64,000 nt of DNA from JAOUEA01 sp040882605 (GTDB lineage Bacteria > Actinomycetota > UBA4738 > HRBIN12), in assembly GCA_040882605.1 (NCBI GenBank), contig JBBEAY010000067.1, positions 3,922-67,921 of the forward strand, given 5' to 3'. The position numbers and the translations under genes were made by a program. The stretch's first letter is position 1, and the number at the start of each line of letters is the position of its first letter. The notes beneath the pieces are model-generated. The model made no database searches. It worked only from the letters and a program-made list of their open reading frames with translations, and was not told the origin of the DNA. Of this stretch, positions 40,898 through 50,451 are shown piece after piece.

Positions 40898-40922
40898 CGG
40901 CGACCGGCGTGGTTGGCGATTG

Positions 40923-42041
40923 CTAGGACCGTTCGTCGATCGGCACCCAGACCTGATCGCGCGGTCCGACGTAGGTCGAGCCCGGCCTGATCACCTTGTT
41001 GTCGGCGTACTGCTCGCGCACGTGCGCGGTCCAGCCCGCCATGCGCGCGAGCGCGAAGATCGGCGTCATCAGGTCGGTCGGGATGCCGAGCGAGTGGTAC
41101 ACACCCGCCGCGTACAGGTCGACGTTGGGCCACAGCTGCTTCTGTTCGTAGACGGTGGTTTGCAGAGACTCGAAGATGTCGGCCCATCGTTCGTCGCCGT
41201 GGCGGGCGCCCACCTCGCGCGCGAGCTGGCGCAGCACCGTCGCCCGCGGGTCCATGGTGCGATAGACGGCGTGGCCGAACCCCATGACCTTCTCGTGTCG
41301 GCCGAGTCGGTCCCGCACGTAGGCCTCGACATCGGCGCCCGCCGCGATCTCCTCGGCCATCTTCATGGCTTCCTCGTTGGCGCCGCCGTGCAGTGGGCCT
41401 TTGAGCGCACCGATCGCCCCGGTGATCGCGCTGAACATGTCGGACAGCGTCGAGGCGATGATGCGAGCCGTGAACGTCGACGCGTTCATCGTGTGATCGG
41501 CGTAGAGCGTGAACGTGGTGTCGAGCGCGTCGGCGTCGTCGTGATCGGGCTCTTCGCCAGAGAGCATGTAGAGGAAGTTCGCCGCGTGCGGCAGCTTGGG
41601 GTGGGGCGGCACGAGCTCGAGGCCGGTGCGCATGCGTTCGTAGTACGCGATCATCGTCGGCGTCTTCGAGATCAGGCGCATCGCCTTGCGGAACTGCGCC
41701 TCGGGTGACTCGTCCCAACCATCGGGGTCGTAGGCCGAGGCTGCCGAGATCGAGGTGCGCAGCATCGACATCGGTGACGTCTGTTGGGCGAGCGTCGACA
41801 TGAGCCGCGTGAGGAACGGGCTCAGCTCGCGGTTCTCGACCAGGAGCTCGGTGACCTCGTCGAGGTCGTCCTGGTTCGGGAGCCGCGCGTGGTGCAGCAG
41901 GTGCACGACCTCCTCGAAGGTGGCGTGCTCGGCGAGGTCGGCGATCTCGTAGCCGGCGTACCACAGGCGCCCCGCCTCGCCGTCGATGTCCGACACGGTG
42001 GTGTCGGCGGCGACGACTTCCCGAAGGCCTTTCTCGGTCAC
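40923..42041 (-). CDS. gltA: Citrate synthase
   Basis: 372 aa from GTG 42041 with AAGGA 10 nt upstream. Catalytic His in GALKGPLHGGANEE and in GFGHAVYRTMDPRA, and the Asp-containing segment near LYAAGVYHSLGIP. The short type-I form (~370 aa) could be a citrate or 2-methylcitrate synthase; its position opposite an isocitrate dehydrogenase-like gene and near mdh and sdh favours the TCA role. Confidence 0.88.
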   Translation of the reverse strand: MTEKGLREVVAADTTVSDIDGEAGRLWYAGYEIADLAEHATFEEVVHLLHHARLPNQDDLDEVTELLVENRELSPFLTRLMSTLAQQTSPMSMLRTSISAASAYDPDGWDESPEAQFRKAMRLISKTPTMIAYYERMRTGLELVPPHPKLPHAANFLYMLSGEEPDHDDADALDTTFTLYADHTMNASTFTARIIASTLSDMFSAITGAIGALKGPLHGGANEEAMKMAEEIAAGADVEAYVRDRLGRHEKVMGFGHAVYRTMDPRATVLRQLAREVGARHGDERWADIFESLQTTVYEQKQLWPNVDLYAAGVYHSLGIPTDLMTPIFALARMAGWTAHVREQYADNKVIRPGSTYVGPRDQVWVPIDERS

Positions 42042-42114
42042 GCTGGCACATCCTTGGGTCGGGGGCGCACCGAGCGCGCGCCATGGGCCCGCGTCGAGCC
42101 GGCGGGCTTCTGAC

Positions 42115-42120
42115 AGGATA
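42115..42120 (-). promoter_or_regulatory. -10 TATCCT of citrate synthase
   Basis: Minus-strand TATCCT about 75 nt before GTG 42041; the 200-bp divergent region also serves the dehydrogenase gene on the plus strand. Confidence 0.35.
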
Positions 42121-42243
42121 GTCGGCGGCCCGGCGACGGACCAAAACGCATCGCCCGAGACCGACCGCCGAGGCGACCGCCCGAGACGATCCGCGAGACG
42201 CCGCGGGCCGCGACGGCCGGACACGAGCAGGAGGATCTGAGGC

Positions 42244-43332
42244 TTGCCGCATCGCGTGACATTGATCCCCGGCGACGGCATCGGCCCTGAGGTGATCGAG
42301 GCCTCGCGGCGGGTGATCGCGGCCACCGGCGTGGCGATCGAATGGGAGCGTATGTCCATGGGCGCGGGGGCGTTCTCTCGGACCGGCCGGGCTCTGCCCG
42401 CCGAGACGATCTCGTCGATCCGCTCGAACCGCGTGGCGCTCAAAGGGCCGATCGAGACGCCCGTCACGAGCGGGCTCCGCAGTTCGAACCTCGAGTTGCG
42501 CCGATCGCTCGACCTCTACGCCAACGTCCGCCCGTGCAGGCTGTATCCGGGCGTACCGAGCGTCTACGACGCGGTCGACGTGGTCGTCGTTCGTGAGAAC
42601 ACCGAGGGCATGTACACGGGCCTCGAGTTCGAGATGGGCACGGTGGCCGTGAAGGAGCTGATCGGGTTCGTCGAGGACGCCACGGGCGTGCGCATCCGCG
42701 AGGATTCCGGCGTCTCGATCAAGTCGATCAGCGAGCGCGGTAGCGAGCGCATCGTGCGGTTCGCCTTCGAGGAAGCTCGCCGTCGCGGCCGAACGCGGGT
42801 CACGGCGAGCCACAAGGCCAACATCATGAAGTTCAGCGACGGGCTCTTCCTCGAGGTGGCGCGGCGGGTGGCGGCCGAGTTCCCCGAGGTCGTGTTCGAG
42901 GATCGCATCATCGACGCCCTCTGCATGCAGCTCATCCAGGCGCCCGAACGGTTCGACGTGCTCGTCATGCCGAACCTCTACGGTGATATCGCGGCGGAGC
43001 TCTGCGCCGGGTTGATCGGAGGAACCGGTGTCGCCCCCGGCGGGCATTTCGGCGGTGCGGGAGGGCTCGAGCTCGCGGTGTTCGAGGCGACCCACGGCAC
43101 CGCGCCTGACCTGGCCGGCACGAACACGGCGAACCCGGTCGGCGTGATGCTCAGCGGCGCGATGATGCTGCGCCACCTCGGGGAGATCGACGCAGGGGAC
43201 CAGCTCGAAGCCGCGGTCGCGAGCGTGCTCGCCGAGGGCGACGACCTGCCGCGAGACCTTCGCGTTCCCGACGACGATCGTCCGCCTGCGGGCACGTTCC
43301 AGTTCGCTGACGCGGTCATCGCCAGGCTGTAG
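42244..43332 (+). CDS. Isocitrate/isopropylmalate dehydrogenase family protein 1
   Basis: 362 aa from TTG 42244 with AGGAGG 10 nt upstream. LIPGDGIGPEV start, VVRENTEGMYTG, SHKANIMKFSDGLF, MPNLYGDIAAEL and ATHGTAPDLAGTNTANP are the decarboxylating dehydrogenase motifs. The neighbours suggest NAD-dependent isocitrate dehydrogenase, but isopropylmalate cannot be excluded. Paralogue at 45934. Confidence 0.82.
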   Translation: MPHRVTLIPGDGIGPEVIEASRRVIAATGVAIEWERMSMGAGAFSRTGRALPAETISSIRSNRVALKGPIETPVTSGLRSSNLELRRSLDLYANVRPCRLYPGVPSVYDAVDVVVVRENTEGMYTGLEFEMGTVAVKELIGFVEDATGVRIREDSGVSIKSISERGSERIVRFAFEEARRRGRTRVTASHKANIMKFSDGLFLEVARRVAAEFPEVVFEDRIIDALCMQLIQAPERFDVLVMPNLYGDIAAELCAGLIGGTGVAPGGHFGGAGGLELAVFEATHGTAPDLAGTNTANPVGVMLSGAMMLRHLGEIDAGDQLEAAVASVLAEGDDLPRDLRVPDDDRPPAGTFQFADAVIARL

Positions 43333-43355
43333 CCGCTCGTGCGCGCAGCGCCGCG

Positions 43356-43916
43356 TCACCCAACGGCCCGGCGCCACTCCCGATCGAGGATCGCGTAGAC
43401 GAGCTCGCTCTGCCACTCGCCCTTTACCCATTCGTTCTCGACCAGGTGCGCCTCGCGGCGCATGCCGAGCTTTTCGAGCACCCGTGCCGAGGCGACGTTA
43501 CGCGTCTCGAGGCGGCCGACGACCCTGTGCAGTCCGAGGTCTTCGAACGCGATGCGGAGCAGCGGGCGGACGGCTTCGGTCGCGTACCCGTTGCCAGCAT
43601 GGTCGGGGTGGATGATGTATCCGATCTCACCCTGGCGGTGCTCGTCGCTCACGAGCTGCAGGATCACGTCGCCGACGAGATCGCCGGTCTCTCTGACGAT
43701 GACGGCGAGCGCCAGCACGTCGCCCTCCGCGCGGATCGAGGTGCTCGCGGCCTTCCGCTCGACTGCGACGCGCACCTCCTGCTCGGTGTTCGGCCCCCAG
43801 TAGAGGCAGCGAGCGACATCGGCGCGGGAACGGTACGAGTACACGGCGTCGAGGTCGTTGTGCGTCAACGGCCGCAACGTCAGTCGCTCGGTCTCGAGTG
43901 GGAGCTCCGTCTGCAT
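43356..43916 (-). CDS. GNAT-family acetyltransferase (RimJ/RimL type)
   Basis: 186 aa from ATG 43916. ETERLTLRPL start, GEIGYIIHPDHAGNGYATEA acetyl-CoA loop and NVASARVLEKLGMRRE are the classic RimJ/RimL-type features. Acetylates an N-terminal or small-molecule amine; target unknown. Confidence 0.88.
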   Translation of the reverse strand: MQTELPLETERLTLRPLTHNDLDAVYSYRSRADVARCLYWGPNTEQEVRVAVERKAASTSIRAEGDVLALAVIVRETGDLVGDVILQLVSDEHRQGEIGYIIHPDHAGNGYATEAVRPLLRIAFEDLGLHRVVGRLETRNVASARVLEKLGMRREAHLVENEWVKGEWQSELVYAILDREWRRAVG

Positions 43917-43989
43917 CGCTCGTGCATCATGCCCGACGATGCCCCGCTCCGGAGGACAGTGCCAGGGGAGCCCGCGCTCGAGCGTTCGG

Positions 43990-43995
43990 TAGCCT
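43990..43995 (+). promoter_or_regulatory. -10 TAGCCT of mdh
   Basis: 42 nt upstream of ATG 44038; the leader carries GGAAGAGAGAG. Confidence 0.35.
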
Positions 43996-44037
43996 TGGTT
44001 CCTCGCGCATCCGACAACCAGGAAGAGAGAGCCGTTC

Positions 44038-44961
44038 ATGAAGATCACCGTGGTGGGCAGCGGGTTCGTCGGGCAGACGACCGCGATGCGTTTGCTCGAA
44101 AAGGGCCTCGGCGACGTAGTCCTGATCGACATCGTCGAGGGCAAGCCGCAGGGCCTGGCGCTCGACATGAAGGAAGCCGCTCCGATCGAGGGGTACGCAC
44201 CCACGATCGTCGGCACGAACGACTACGCCGACACCGCCGGCAGCGACATCGTGTTGATCACCGCCGGTTTCCCGCGCCAGCCGGGCATGAGCCGCATGGA
44301 CCTGCTCGGCAAGAACGCCGCGATCATGAACTCGGTGATCTCCAGCGTCGTGCCGGGCTCGCCCGACGCGAACGTCATCGTGGTCTCGAACCCGCTCGAC
44401 GAGATGACGTTCCTGGCTGCGGAGTCGTCCGGCTTGCCGAAGGAACGCGTGTTCGGCATGGCGGGCGTGCTCGACTCGGCGCGCCTGCGCTACTTCATCA
44501 GCGAGCTCACCGGTGCACGCCCATCGGACGTCGAAGCGATGACGCTCGGCTCACACGGTGAGGCGATGATCGCACTTCCCCGCCACGCCACCGTGGCCGG
44601 CAGACCGCTGCCCGAGCTCGTCGACGAAGCAACGCTCGAACAGCTGTTCCAGCGCACCCGTGACGGCGGCGCGGAGATCGTGGGCCTGCTGAAGACCGGT
44701 TCGGCCTTCTACGCGCCGAGCGCCTCGGTCGTCGCGATGGTCGAGGCGATCGTGAAGGACAGCCACGCGACGCTGCCCGTGTGCGCCTGGACCACCGGTC
44801 AGTACGGCATCGACGGCGTGTACGTGGGGGTGCCCGCGAAGCTCGGCCGCAGGGGCATCGAACAGATCGTGGAGCTCGACCTGAACGACGACGAGCTGGC
44901 CGCCTTGCGGGAAGCGGCCGAGGGCATCCGCTCGAAATGCTCGGACCTCGCGAAGCTCTAG
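44038..44961 (+). CDS. mdh: Malate dehydrogenase
   Basis: 307 aa. GSGFVGQTTA NAD loop, DIVEGKPQGLALDM (Asp for NAD specificity), the substrate loop GFPRQPGMSRMDL with two Arg, VSNPLDEM and the catalytic His in LGSHGEAM. LDH-like MDH type. Stop overlaps that of the convergent membrane-protein gene (CTAG). Confidence 0.93.
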   Translation: MKITVVGSGFVGQTTAMRLLEKGLGDVVLIDIVEGKPQGLALDMKEAAPIEGYAPTIVGTNDYADTAGSDIVLITAGFPRQPGMSRMDLLGKNAAIMNSVISSVVPGSPDANVIVVSNPLDEMTFLAAESSGLPKERVFGMAGVLDSARLRYFISELTGARPSDVEAMTLGSHGEAMIALPRHATVAGRPLPELVDEATLEQLFQRTRDGGAEIVGLLKTGSAFYAPSASVVAMVEAIVKDSHATLPVCAWTTGQYGIDGVYVGVPAKLGRRGIEQIVELDLNDDELAALREAAEGIRSKCSDLAKL

Positions 44962-45566
44962 CTCGCCGATGGAGGGTCGGATCCGTCCCCGGCGGGGCCA
45001 GCAGAACGCCACTCGCCGTTGCGGGTCGTCCACGACAGCACCAGCAGGCCGCCCACCATACCCAGGACGCCGCCCGCGAGCGTCACGAACGGCCCCGGTG
45101 CGAGCCGCGTCTCGACGGCCTCCTCGAGCTGCTCTCGAAGGGCGGCCGGGGCGCTGCCCGATGGGTCGACAACGGCGAGCAAGTCCTCGACCACGGCGGG
45201 CTCGAACCGTCCGGCAGCGGTGAGGGCCGCGACGCCCGCGACCGCGAACGCAACGAACGACGCCGCGATGATCGCGCCGGCCGCGAGACGCCGCGCCCGG
45301 CGCGATGAGGTGAGGCGGGTGATCGCGAGCCCGACGAGCACCACGACGGTGGTGACAAGTACCACCACCCCGTCGCGAAGGTCGATGCCGTAGTAGGTGG
45401 GCGATAGCTCATCGGGGAACCCTATGAGCGACGACCGGATCCAGGGCATCAAGGCGCCCACGCCGATCAGCATGCCTCCGAACGCGGCGAGGCCGAACCC
45501 CGCGAGGCGCATCGGAACGCTTTCGCTGTCCGCGGCCACAACGGGTTCTTCGACGAGCTCACTCAT
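44958..45566 (-). CDS. Four-TM membrane protein, unknown
   Basis: 202 aa from ATG 45566. Four hydrophobic helices (LAGFGLAAFGGMLIGVGAL, VVVLVTTVVVLVGLAI, AAGAIIAASFVAFAVAGVAAL, FVTLAGGVLGMVGGLLVL) with an extracytoplasmic loop between helices 3 and 4. No family recognised. Confidence 0.7.
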   Translation of the reverse strand: MSELVEEPVVAADSESVPMRLAGFGLAAFGGMLIGVGALMPWIRSSLIGFPDELSPTYYGIDLRDGVVVLVTTVVVLVGLAITRLTSSRRARRLAAGAIIAASFVAFAVAGVAALTAAGRFEPAVVEDLLAVVDPSGSAPAALREQLEEAVETRLAPGPFVTLAGGVLGMVGGLLVLSWTTRNGEWRSAGPAGDGSDPPSAS

Positions 45567-45627
45567 CCATTCATCGTGGCATCCCAAGGACCCGGTTCCA
45601 AGCAGCGTCCGGAAGGACCGGGGCAGG

Positions 45628-45633
45628 TAACAT
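45628..45633 (+). promoter_or_regulatory. Leaderless -10 TAACAT of the 55-aa Cys-rich protein
   Basis: TAACAT, 7 nt, ATG 45641. Confidence 0.5.
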
Positions 45634-45640
45634 CGAACAC

Positions 45641-45808
45641 ATGGCCACCTTCGGAGAGCAGGTCCGCGACCACGCGCGCGCGTTCTTCACCAATTGGCAG
45701 AACCCCGAGTACGGCCTCGCCGAGAAGGTCACGCTGACGTTCAAGAACCGCGCGAAGGGCCTCGTGGACGGCGGGTGCTGCGGCAACCACGGCCAGCCCG
45801 GGTGTTGA
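45641..45808 (+). CDS. Small Cys-rich protein, 55 aa
   Basis: Compact and protein-like: helix with HARAFFTNWQNPEYGLAEKV, then TLTFKNRAKGLVDGG and a terminal cluster CCGNHGQPGC. The CC...C with His suggests metal or redox binding. It has a leaderless promoter of its own and lies in the gap between two convergent units. I do not recognise a named family. Confidence 0.7.
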   Translation: MATFGEQVRDHARAFFTNWQNPEYGLAEKVTLTFKNRAKGLVDGGCCGNHGQPGC

Positions 45809-45933
45809 CGCCTCGAGGACTGGGACCTCGGTCGGGGCCCCGACGGGGAGCCCCATCATCCGCACGAGCACTGAATGGTCCGCCAAGCGACGGTCTTCCG
45901 AGCGCGACGCTCGTGCCCGCCGAGCGATCGACG

Positions 45934-47016
45934 TTAGCTCGGGCCGTGTTCCCAGGCTGTGACCTGGGTCGCAACTTCCTCGGCGACCTGCATCGTCGTC
46001 GATGACCCGCCGAGGTCGGGCGTGCGCACCTCGCCACGCCCGAGCACCTCGTCGACCGCCCACTCCACGTTCTCCGCGGCTGCAAGCTCCCCCATGTGGC
46101 GCAGCATCATCGCCCCAGAGAGGATCATCGCGATCGGGTTCGCCTTCCCTTGGCCGGCGATGTCGGGGGCGCTGCCGTGCACCGGCTCGAACACCGCGTA
46201 CTCCCATCCGATGTTCGCGCCGGGGATCAGCCCGAGCCCGCCGACGAGTCCCGCGCACAGGTCGCTGATGATGTCGCCGTAGAGGTTCGGCAGCAGCAGC
46301 ACGTCGAACTCGCCCGGTTCCTTCGCGAGGCGGCTGGTGAGATGGTCGATCTGGATCTCTTGCCACTCGATGTCGGGGAAATCGTGCGACTCGTGTTCAG
46401 CCGTCTGCAGGAACAACCCGTCGGAATAGCGCATCACGTTGGCCTTGTGACCGACCGTCACCTTCTTGCGACCGTTGGCGCGCGCGTACTCGAACGCGAA
46501 GCGAACGATGCGCCGGGTGCCGTTCACGCTGATGGGCTTCACGGTGATGCCGGCATCCTCGCGCAGCTCGTATCCGCCGAGGGCTCGGAGCTCTTCACGA
46601 AGCGCCATGGCCTCGGGCGAGCCGCGCTCGAACTCGATGCCGGCGTAGAGGTCCTCGGTGTTCTCGCGCACGACGACGAGGTCGACCTTCGGGTGCCGGA
46701 TCGGCACGCCGGGCAGCGCCCGCGCCGGCCTCACCGCGCCGAACAGGTCGAGCCCTTGGCGCAGCGCCACGTTCACGCTGCGGAAGCCGCTCCCCACGGG
46801 CGTCGTGATCGGACCCTTCAATCCCACACGGCTCGAGCGGATCGCGGCGAAGGTTTCCTCGGGCATCAACTCGCCGTGAGCCTCAAGCGCGGCAGTGCCA
46901 GCGAGGCGGTCGATCCATTCGATGCCGACGTCGGCCACGTCGAGCACGAGCCGAGCTGCGGCGGCCACCTCGGGCCCGATGCCGTCGCCAGGGATCAACG
47001 TCACGCGATGTGCCAT
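45934..47016 (-). CDS. Isocitrate/isopropylmalate dehydrogenase family protein 2
   Basis: 360 aa from ATG 47016. LIPGDGIGPEVAAAARLVLD, VVRENTEDLYAGIEF, GHKANVMRYSDGLF, LPNLYGDIISDLCAG and VHGSAPDIAGQGKANP. More canonical than the paralogue at 42244 and probably the NAD-dependent isocitrate dehydrogenase. Directly downstream of sdhB in the same direction. Confidence 0.85.
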   Translation of the reverse strand: MAHRVTLIPGDGIGPEVAAAARLVLDVADVGIEWIDRLAGTAALEAHGELMPEETFAAIRSSRVGLKGPITTPVGSGFRSVNVALRQGLDLFGAVRPARALPGVPIRHPKVDLVVVRENTEDLYAGIEFERGSPEAMALREELRALGGYELREDAGITVKPISVNGTRRIVRFAFEYARANGRKKVTVGHKANVMRYSDGLFLQTAEHESHDFPDIEWQEIQIDHLTSRLAKEPGEFDVLLLPNLYGDIISDLCAGLVGGLGLIPGANIGWEYAVFEPVHGSAPDIAGQGKANPIAMILSGAMMLRHMGELAAAENVEWAVDEVLGRGEVRTPDLGGSSTTMQVAEEVATQVTAWEHGPS

Positions 47017-47024
47017 CGCGCGGA

Positions 47025-47030
47025 ACGATA
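47025..47030 (-). promoter_or_regulatory. Leaderless -10 TATCGT of dehydrogenase 2
   Basis: Minus-strand TATCGT, 8 nt, ATG 47016. Confidence 0.45.
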
Positions 47031-47054
47031 CCCGGTGAGGCTGCGTCGCCCCGT

Positions 47055-47822
47055 TCAGAAGCGGTCGAACAGGATCGACCGCTTCACTTCTTGGATCGCC
47101 TTCGTGACCTGGATGCCGCGCGGGCAGGCTTCCGTGCAATTGAACGTCGTGCGGCATCGGAAGACCCCGGTCTTCTCGCTCAAGATCTTCAGACGCTCTC
47201 GCCCTGCCTCGTCGCGCGAGTCGAAGATGAACCGGTGCGCGTTCACGATGGCCGCAGGGCCGATGTAGCCCTCGTCGCCCCAGAAGATCGGACACGACGT
47301 GGTGCACGCCGCGCACAGGATGCATTTGGTCGTGTCGTCGTAGCGCGCGCGTTCCTCACTCGACTGGATGCGCTCGCGGTCCGGCTCGCCGGAGTCGTTG
47401 ATCAGGAACGGAAGCACTGACTTGTAGCCGTCGAAGAAGGGGTCCATGTCGACGATCAGATCCTTCAACACGGGAAGCCCGCGGATCGGCTCGATCGTGA
47501 CCTTCGGTGCGACATCGTCGACGAGCAGCTTGCACGCGAGGGCGTTGCGCCCGTTGATCAGCATCGCGTCAGAGCCGCAGATGCCGTGGGCGCATGACCG
47601 CCTGAAGCTCAGCGTTCCGTCGTGGTACCACTTCACCTGATGCAGCACCTCGACGAGGCGTTCCAGCGGGTCGGCGCGCACGGTGAACTCGTCCCACCAC
47701 GAGTCCTGTGACACCTCGGGGTTGAACCGGCGGATGCGAAGCGTGATCTCCACGGTTCCCGTGCCGCCGCCGCCGGCCCGACGCCGATCGGACTCCTGCA
47801 GCACATCGGCCGGCGTCCCCAT
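47055..47822 (-). CDS. sdhB: Succinate dehydrogenase iron-sulfur subunit
   Basis: 255 aa. 2Fe-2S Cys set in SFRRSCAHGICGSDAM...LACK, and the 4Fe-4S/3Fe-4S ligands in CILCAACTTSCPIFW and CTEACPRGI. Electrons pass from SdhA FAD to quinone via SdhCD. TGATG overlap with sdhA. Confidence 0.95.
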   Translation of the reverse strand: MGTPADVLQESDRRRAGGGGTGTVEITLRIRRFNPEVSQDSWWDEFTVRADPLERLVEVLHQVKWYHDGTLSFRRSCAHGICGSDAMLINGRNALACKLLVDDVAPKVTIEPIRGLPVLKDLIVDMDPFFDGYKSVLPFLINDSGEPDRERIQSSEERARYDDTTKCILCAACTTSCPIFWGDEGYIGPAAIVNAHRFIFDSRDEAGRERLKILSEKTGVFRCRTTFNCTEACPRGIQVTKAIQEVKRSILFDRF

Positions 47823-49561
47823 CAGTACTTCCTCTCCATTGGCACGTAGGGCCCCATCTTCACGGGCTTGTGCTCGAGGCGGATCGAGCCGTCGTCGTTG
47901 CGGTAGGCGAGCGTGTGCTTCAGCCAGCTCGCATCATCGCGGAGCGGGTGGTCGTCTCGGTAGTGTGCCCCGCGGCTCTCGGTTCGAGCGCGCGCGCTCA
48001 CGACGAGTGCCTGCGCGCAGTCGAGCAGGTAGCCGAGCTCCACCGTTTCCATGAGGTCGGTGTTGTAGAGCGCTCCCTTGTCGGTGATCGCGACGCGCGC
48101 GAACCGCTCCTGCAGGCCGCCGATGATCTCTTCCATCTTGGACAGGCTCTGTTCGCTGCGGACCACGAACGCGAGGTCGAACATGTTCGTCTGGAGCTCC
48201 TTGCGGATGTCGGCGCCGTTATCGCCTTCCCCACGCTCCAGGATCGCGTTCAGCGACGTGAGCGTCTGCTCGGTCGGTCGCTCGGGCAGGTCGGGGAGCG
48301 CTGCGTGCTTCGCGTGGCGTGCTGCATCGGCGCCGGCGCGGCGTCCGAACACCACGAGGTCGAGCAGGGAGTTCGTGCCGAGCCGGTTCGCGCCGTGCAC
48401 GCTCACGCATGCGCACTCGCCCACCGCGTAGAGCCCCGGGATCGGCGTCTCGTCGGCGCCGTCGACCACGCGCCCGTCCGTGTCGGTCGGGATGCCTCCC
48501 ATCGCGTAGTGCGCCGTGGGCTGGATCGGCACTGGTTCCTTCGTGGGCTCGACCTTCAGGTAGACGCGAGCGAACTCGGTGATGTCGGGCAGCTTCTCCT
48601 CGATCACCTTGGGGTCGAGGTGCGTGATATCGAGGTAGGCCCAGTCGCCGTTGGGGCCGCCGCCCCGGCCTTCCTTGATCTCCTGGTATATCGCGCGGCT
48701 CACCATGTCGCGCGGCGCAAGATCCTTGATCGTCGGCGCGTAACGCTCCATGAAGCGCTCGCCGTCCTTGTTGCGCACGATGCCGCCCTCGCCACGCGCG
48801 GCCTCGCTCAGCAGCACACCGAGCTTCGCGAGGCCAGTCGGGTGGAACTGGAACATCTCCATGTCCTCGAGAGGCACACCACGGCGCCAGACGACGGCCG
48901 GGCCATCGCCTGTCAGGGCGTGCGCGTTCGAGGTCACGCTGAACATGCGTCCGTAACCGCCCGTCGCGAACACGATCGACTTCGCACGGAAGACGTGGAG
49001 CTCACCGGTCGCGAGCTCGTATGCGACGACCCCAGCTGCCGCGCCGTCGGCGTCTCGCAGCAGGTCGAGGCAGTAAAACTCGTTGAAGAAGCGGACGTCG
49101 CGCTTCACGCACTGCTGGTACAGGGTCTGCAAGATCATGTGACCGGTGCGGTCGGCCGCGTAACACGCGCGGCGCACCGGACGCTCGCCGTGCTCGGCCG
49201 TATGCCCCCCGAAACGCCGTTGGTCGATGCGTCCCTCGGGCGTGCGATTGAACGGCAGGCCCCACCGCTCGAGCTGGTAGATCGCCTCGACCGCTTCCTC
49301 GGTCATCAGCTGCGCGGCGGGCTGGTCCACGAGGTAGTCGCCGCCCTTCACGGTGTCGAAGGCGTGCCATTCGGGATGGTCTTCCTCGGTGTTACCGAGC
49401 GCCGCACAGACGCCGCCCTGCGCCGCGCCCGTGTGCGACCGGGTCGGATAGAGCTTCGAGATCACCGCCGTGCGCACCTGGTCGCTCAGCTCGATCGCGG
49501 CGCGCATGCCGGCGCCGCCGGCGCCGATCACGAGGGCGTCGTAGGTATGGGTCGTGGCCAT
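47822..49561 (-). CDS. sdhA: Succinate dehydrogenase flavoprotein subunit
   Basis: 579 aa. FAD motif VIGAGGAGMRAAIELS, covalent-FAD His in RSHTGAAQGG, substrate site HPTGL and RGEGG, and catalytic Arg region. Oxidises succinate in the TCA cycle at the inner face of the membrane. Confidence 0.95.
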   Translation of the reverse strand: MATTHTYDALVIGAGGAGMRAAIELSDQVRTAVISKLYPTRSHTGAAQGGVCAALGNTEEDHPEWHAFDTVKGGDYLVDQPAAQLMTEEAVEAIYQLERWGLPFNRTPEGRIDQRRFGGHTAEHGERPVRRACYAADRTGHMILQTLYQQCVKRDVRFFNEFYCLDLLRDADGAAAGVVAYELATGELHVFRAKSIVFATGGYGRMFSVTSNAHALTGDGPAVVWRRGVPLEDMEMFQFHPTGLAKLGVLLSEAARGEGGIVRNKDGERFMERYAPTIKDLAPRDMVSRAIYQEIKEGRGGGPNGDWAYLDITHLDPKVIEEKLPDITEFARVYLKVEPTKEPVPIQPTAHYAMGGIPTDTDGRVVDGADETPIPGLYAVGECACVSVHGANRLGTNSLLDLVVFGRRAGADAARHAKHAALPDLPERPTEQTLTSLNAILERGEGDNGADIRKELQTNMFDLAFVVRSEQSLSKMEEIIGGLQERFARVAITDKGALYNTDLMETVELGYLLDCAQALVVSARARTESRGAHYRDDHPLRDDASWLKHTLAYRNDDGSIRLEHKPVKMGPYVPMERKY

Positions 49562-49589
49562 CGCTACGCGCTCCGAGTCGTGGCCATCG

Positions 49590-50036
49590 CTACGCGCCTG
49601 CGACCGGTGTGAACGTCACGACGATGATGGTGCCGAGCACGAAGAGCGTGAAGCCGAGCACGTAGAAGACCATGTTCATCGTGAACCGAACGCCGGGCTT
49701 GCGAACGTAGTCGAGCGTCACGTTGCGCAGGCCGTTGATGCCGTGGATCAGCGCGAGGGTGAGCATCATCCAATCCCACGTGCGCCACAGAGGGCTCGCC
49801 CAGCGATCGGCGACGAAGTTGTAGTCGACGCGTTCCACACCGTCGGCAGGCAGGTGCATGATCAGCGTGTGGCCCACAGCGAGCACGAGCAGCACGATGC
49901 CACTGATCCGCATGAACAGCCACATCCAGAGCTCGAAGCCGCCGACCGGCCGCTCCCGACCACTGGTATAGCCGCGCTCCGTTGATGGCGACGAACCACC
50001 GTCGCGGGATGAGGGGCGTTCGATCGTGGTTGCCAT
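49590..50036 (-). CDS. sdhD: Succinate dehydrogenase membrane subunit D
   Basis: 148 aa with three TM helices (WLFMRISGIVLLVLAVGHTL, WDWMMLTLALIHGINGLRNV, MVFYVLGFTLFVLGTIIVV). His in GHTL and HGINGL are plausible haem ligands. Charged N-terminus. Between sdhC and sdhA. Confidence 0.85.
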   Translation of the reverse strand: MATTIERPSSRDGGSSPSTERGYTSGRERPVGGFELWMWLFMRISGIVLLVLAVGHTLIMHLPADGVERVDYNFVADRWASPLWRTWDWMMLTLALIHGINGLRNVTLDYVRKPGVRFTMNMVFYVLGFTLFVLGTIIVVTFTPVAGA

Positions 50037-50049
50037 CAGCGCGCTCCGC

Positions 50050-50451
50050 TCACAACAGGTCGATGATCTGCCGGCCCATGATCGCGGTGACGACGAGCGC
50101 CGAGATCGCGAATAGGAGCGCCGAGGAGCGACCGACGGCCTTGATGTGGCCGGCGAGGCTCGGGAAGAAGTCGATCAGCGTGATCTTGATGCCGTTGATC
50201 GAATGGAAGAGCACCGCGAGGACGAGCCCGAGCTCGAGCACGTGGACGGCCGGATTCTTGTACGCATCGGTGACGCGGTTGTAGGCTTCGGGACCCCAGC
50301 CGACCAGGGCGGTATCGACGATGTGCGCGAAGAGATAGAGGATGACGGCGACGCCGGTGATGCGGTGGAACATCCACGACCACTGACCCTCGTGACCTTT
50401 GTAGACGGTCCCGAAGTCGCTCTTCTGCTTCCTGCTGAGTCTGGTCGCCAC
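50050..50451 (-). CDS. sdhC: Succinate dehydrogenase cytochrome b subunit
   Basis: 133 aa from GTG 50451, chosen because GAGGG lies 8 nt upstream; GTG 50460 would give three more residues. HRITGV near the N-terminus and HSINGIK are the cytochrome b556 signature and haem His; three TM helices. Heads the sdhCDAB operon. Confidence 0.85.
   Translation of the reverse strand: MATRLSRKQKSDFGTVYKGHEGQWSWMFHRITGVAVILYLFAHIVDTALVGWGPEAYNRVTDAYKNPAVHVLELGLVLAVLFHSINGIKITLIDFFPSLAGHIKAVGRSSALLFAISALVVTAIMGRQIIDLL

Noticed and set aside
42061..42240. Extended N-terminus for citrate synthase up to 42467
   Set aside because: The extra residues are antisense to the divergent dehydrogenase and lack conservation features; GTG 42041 has an SD.
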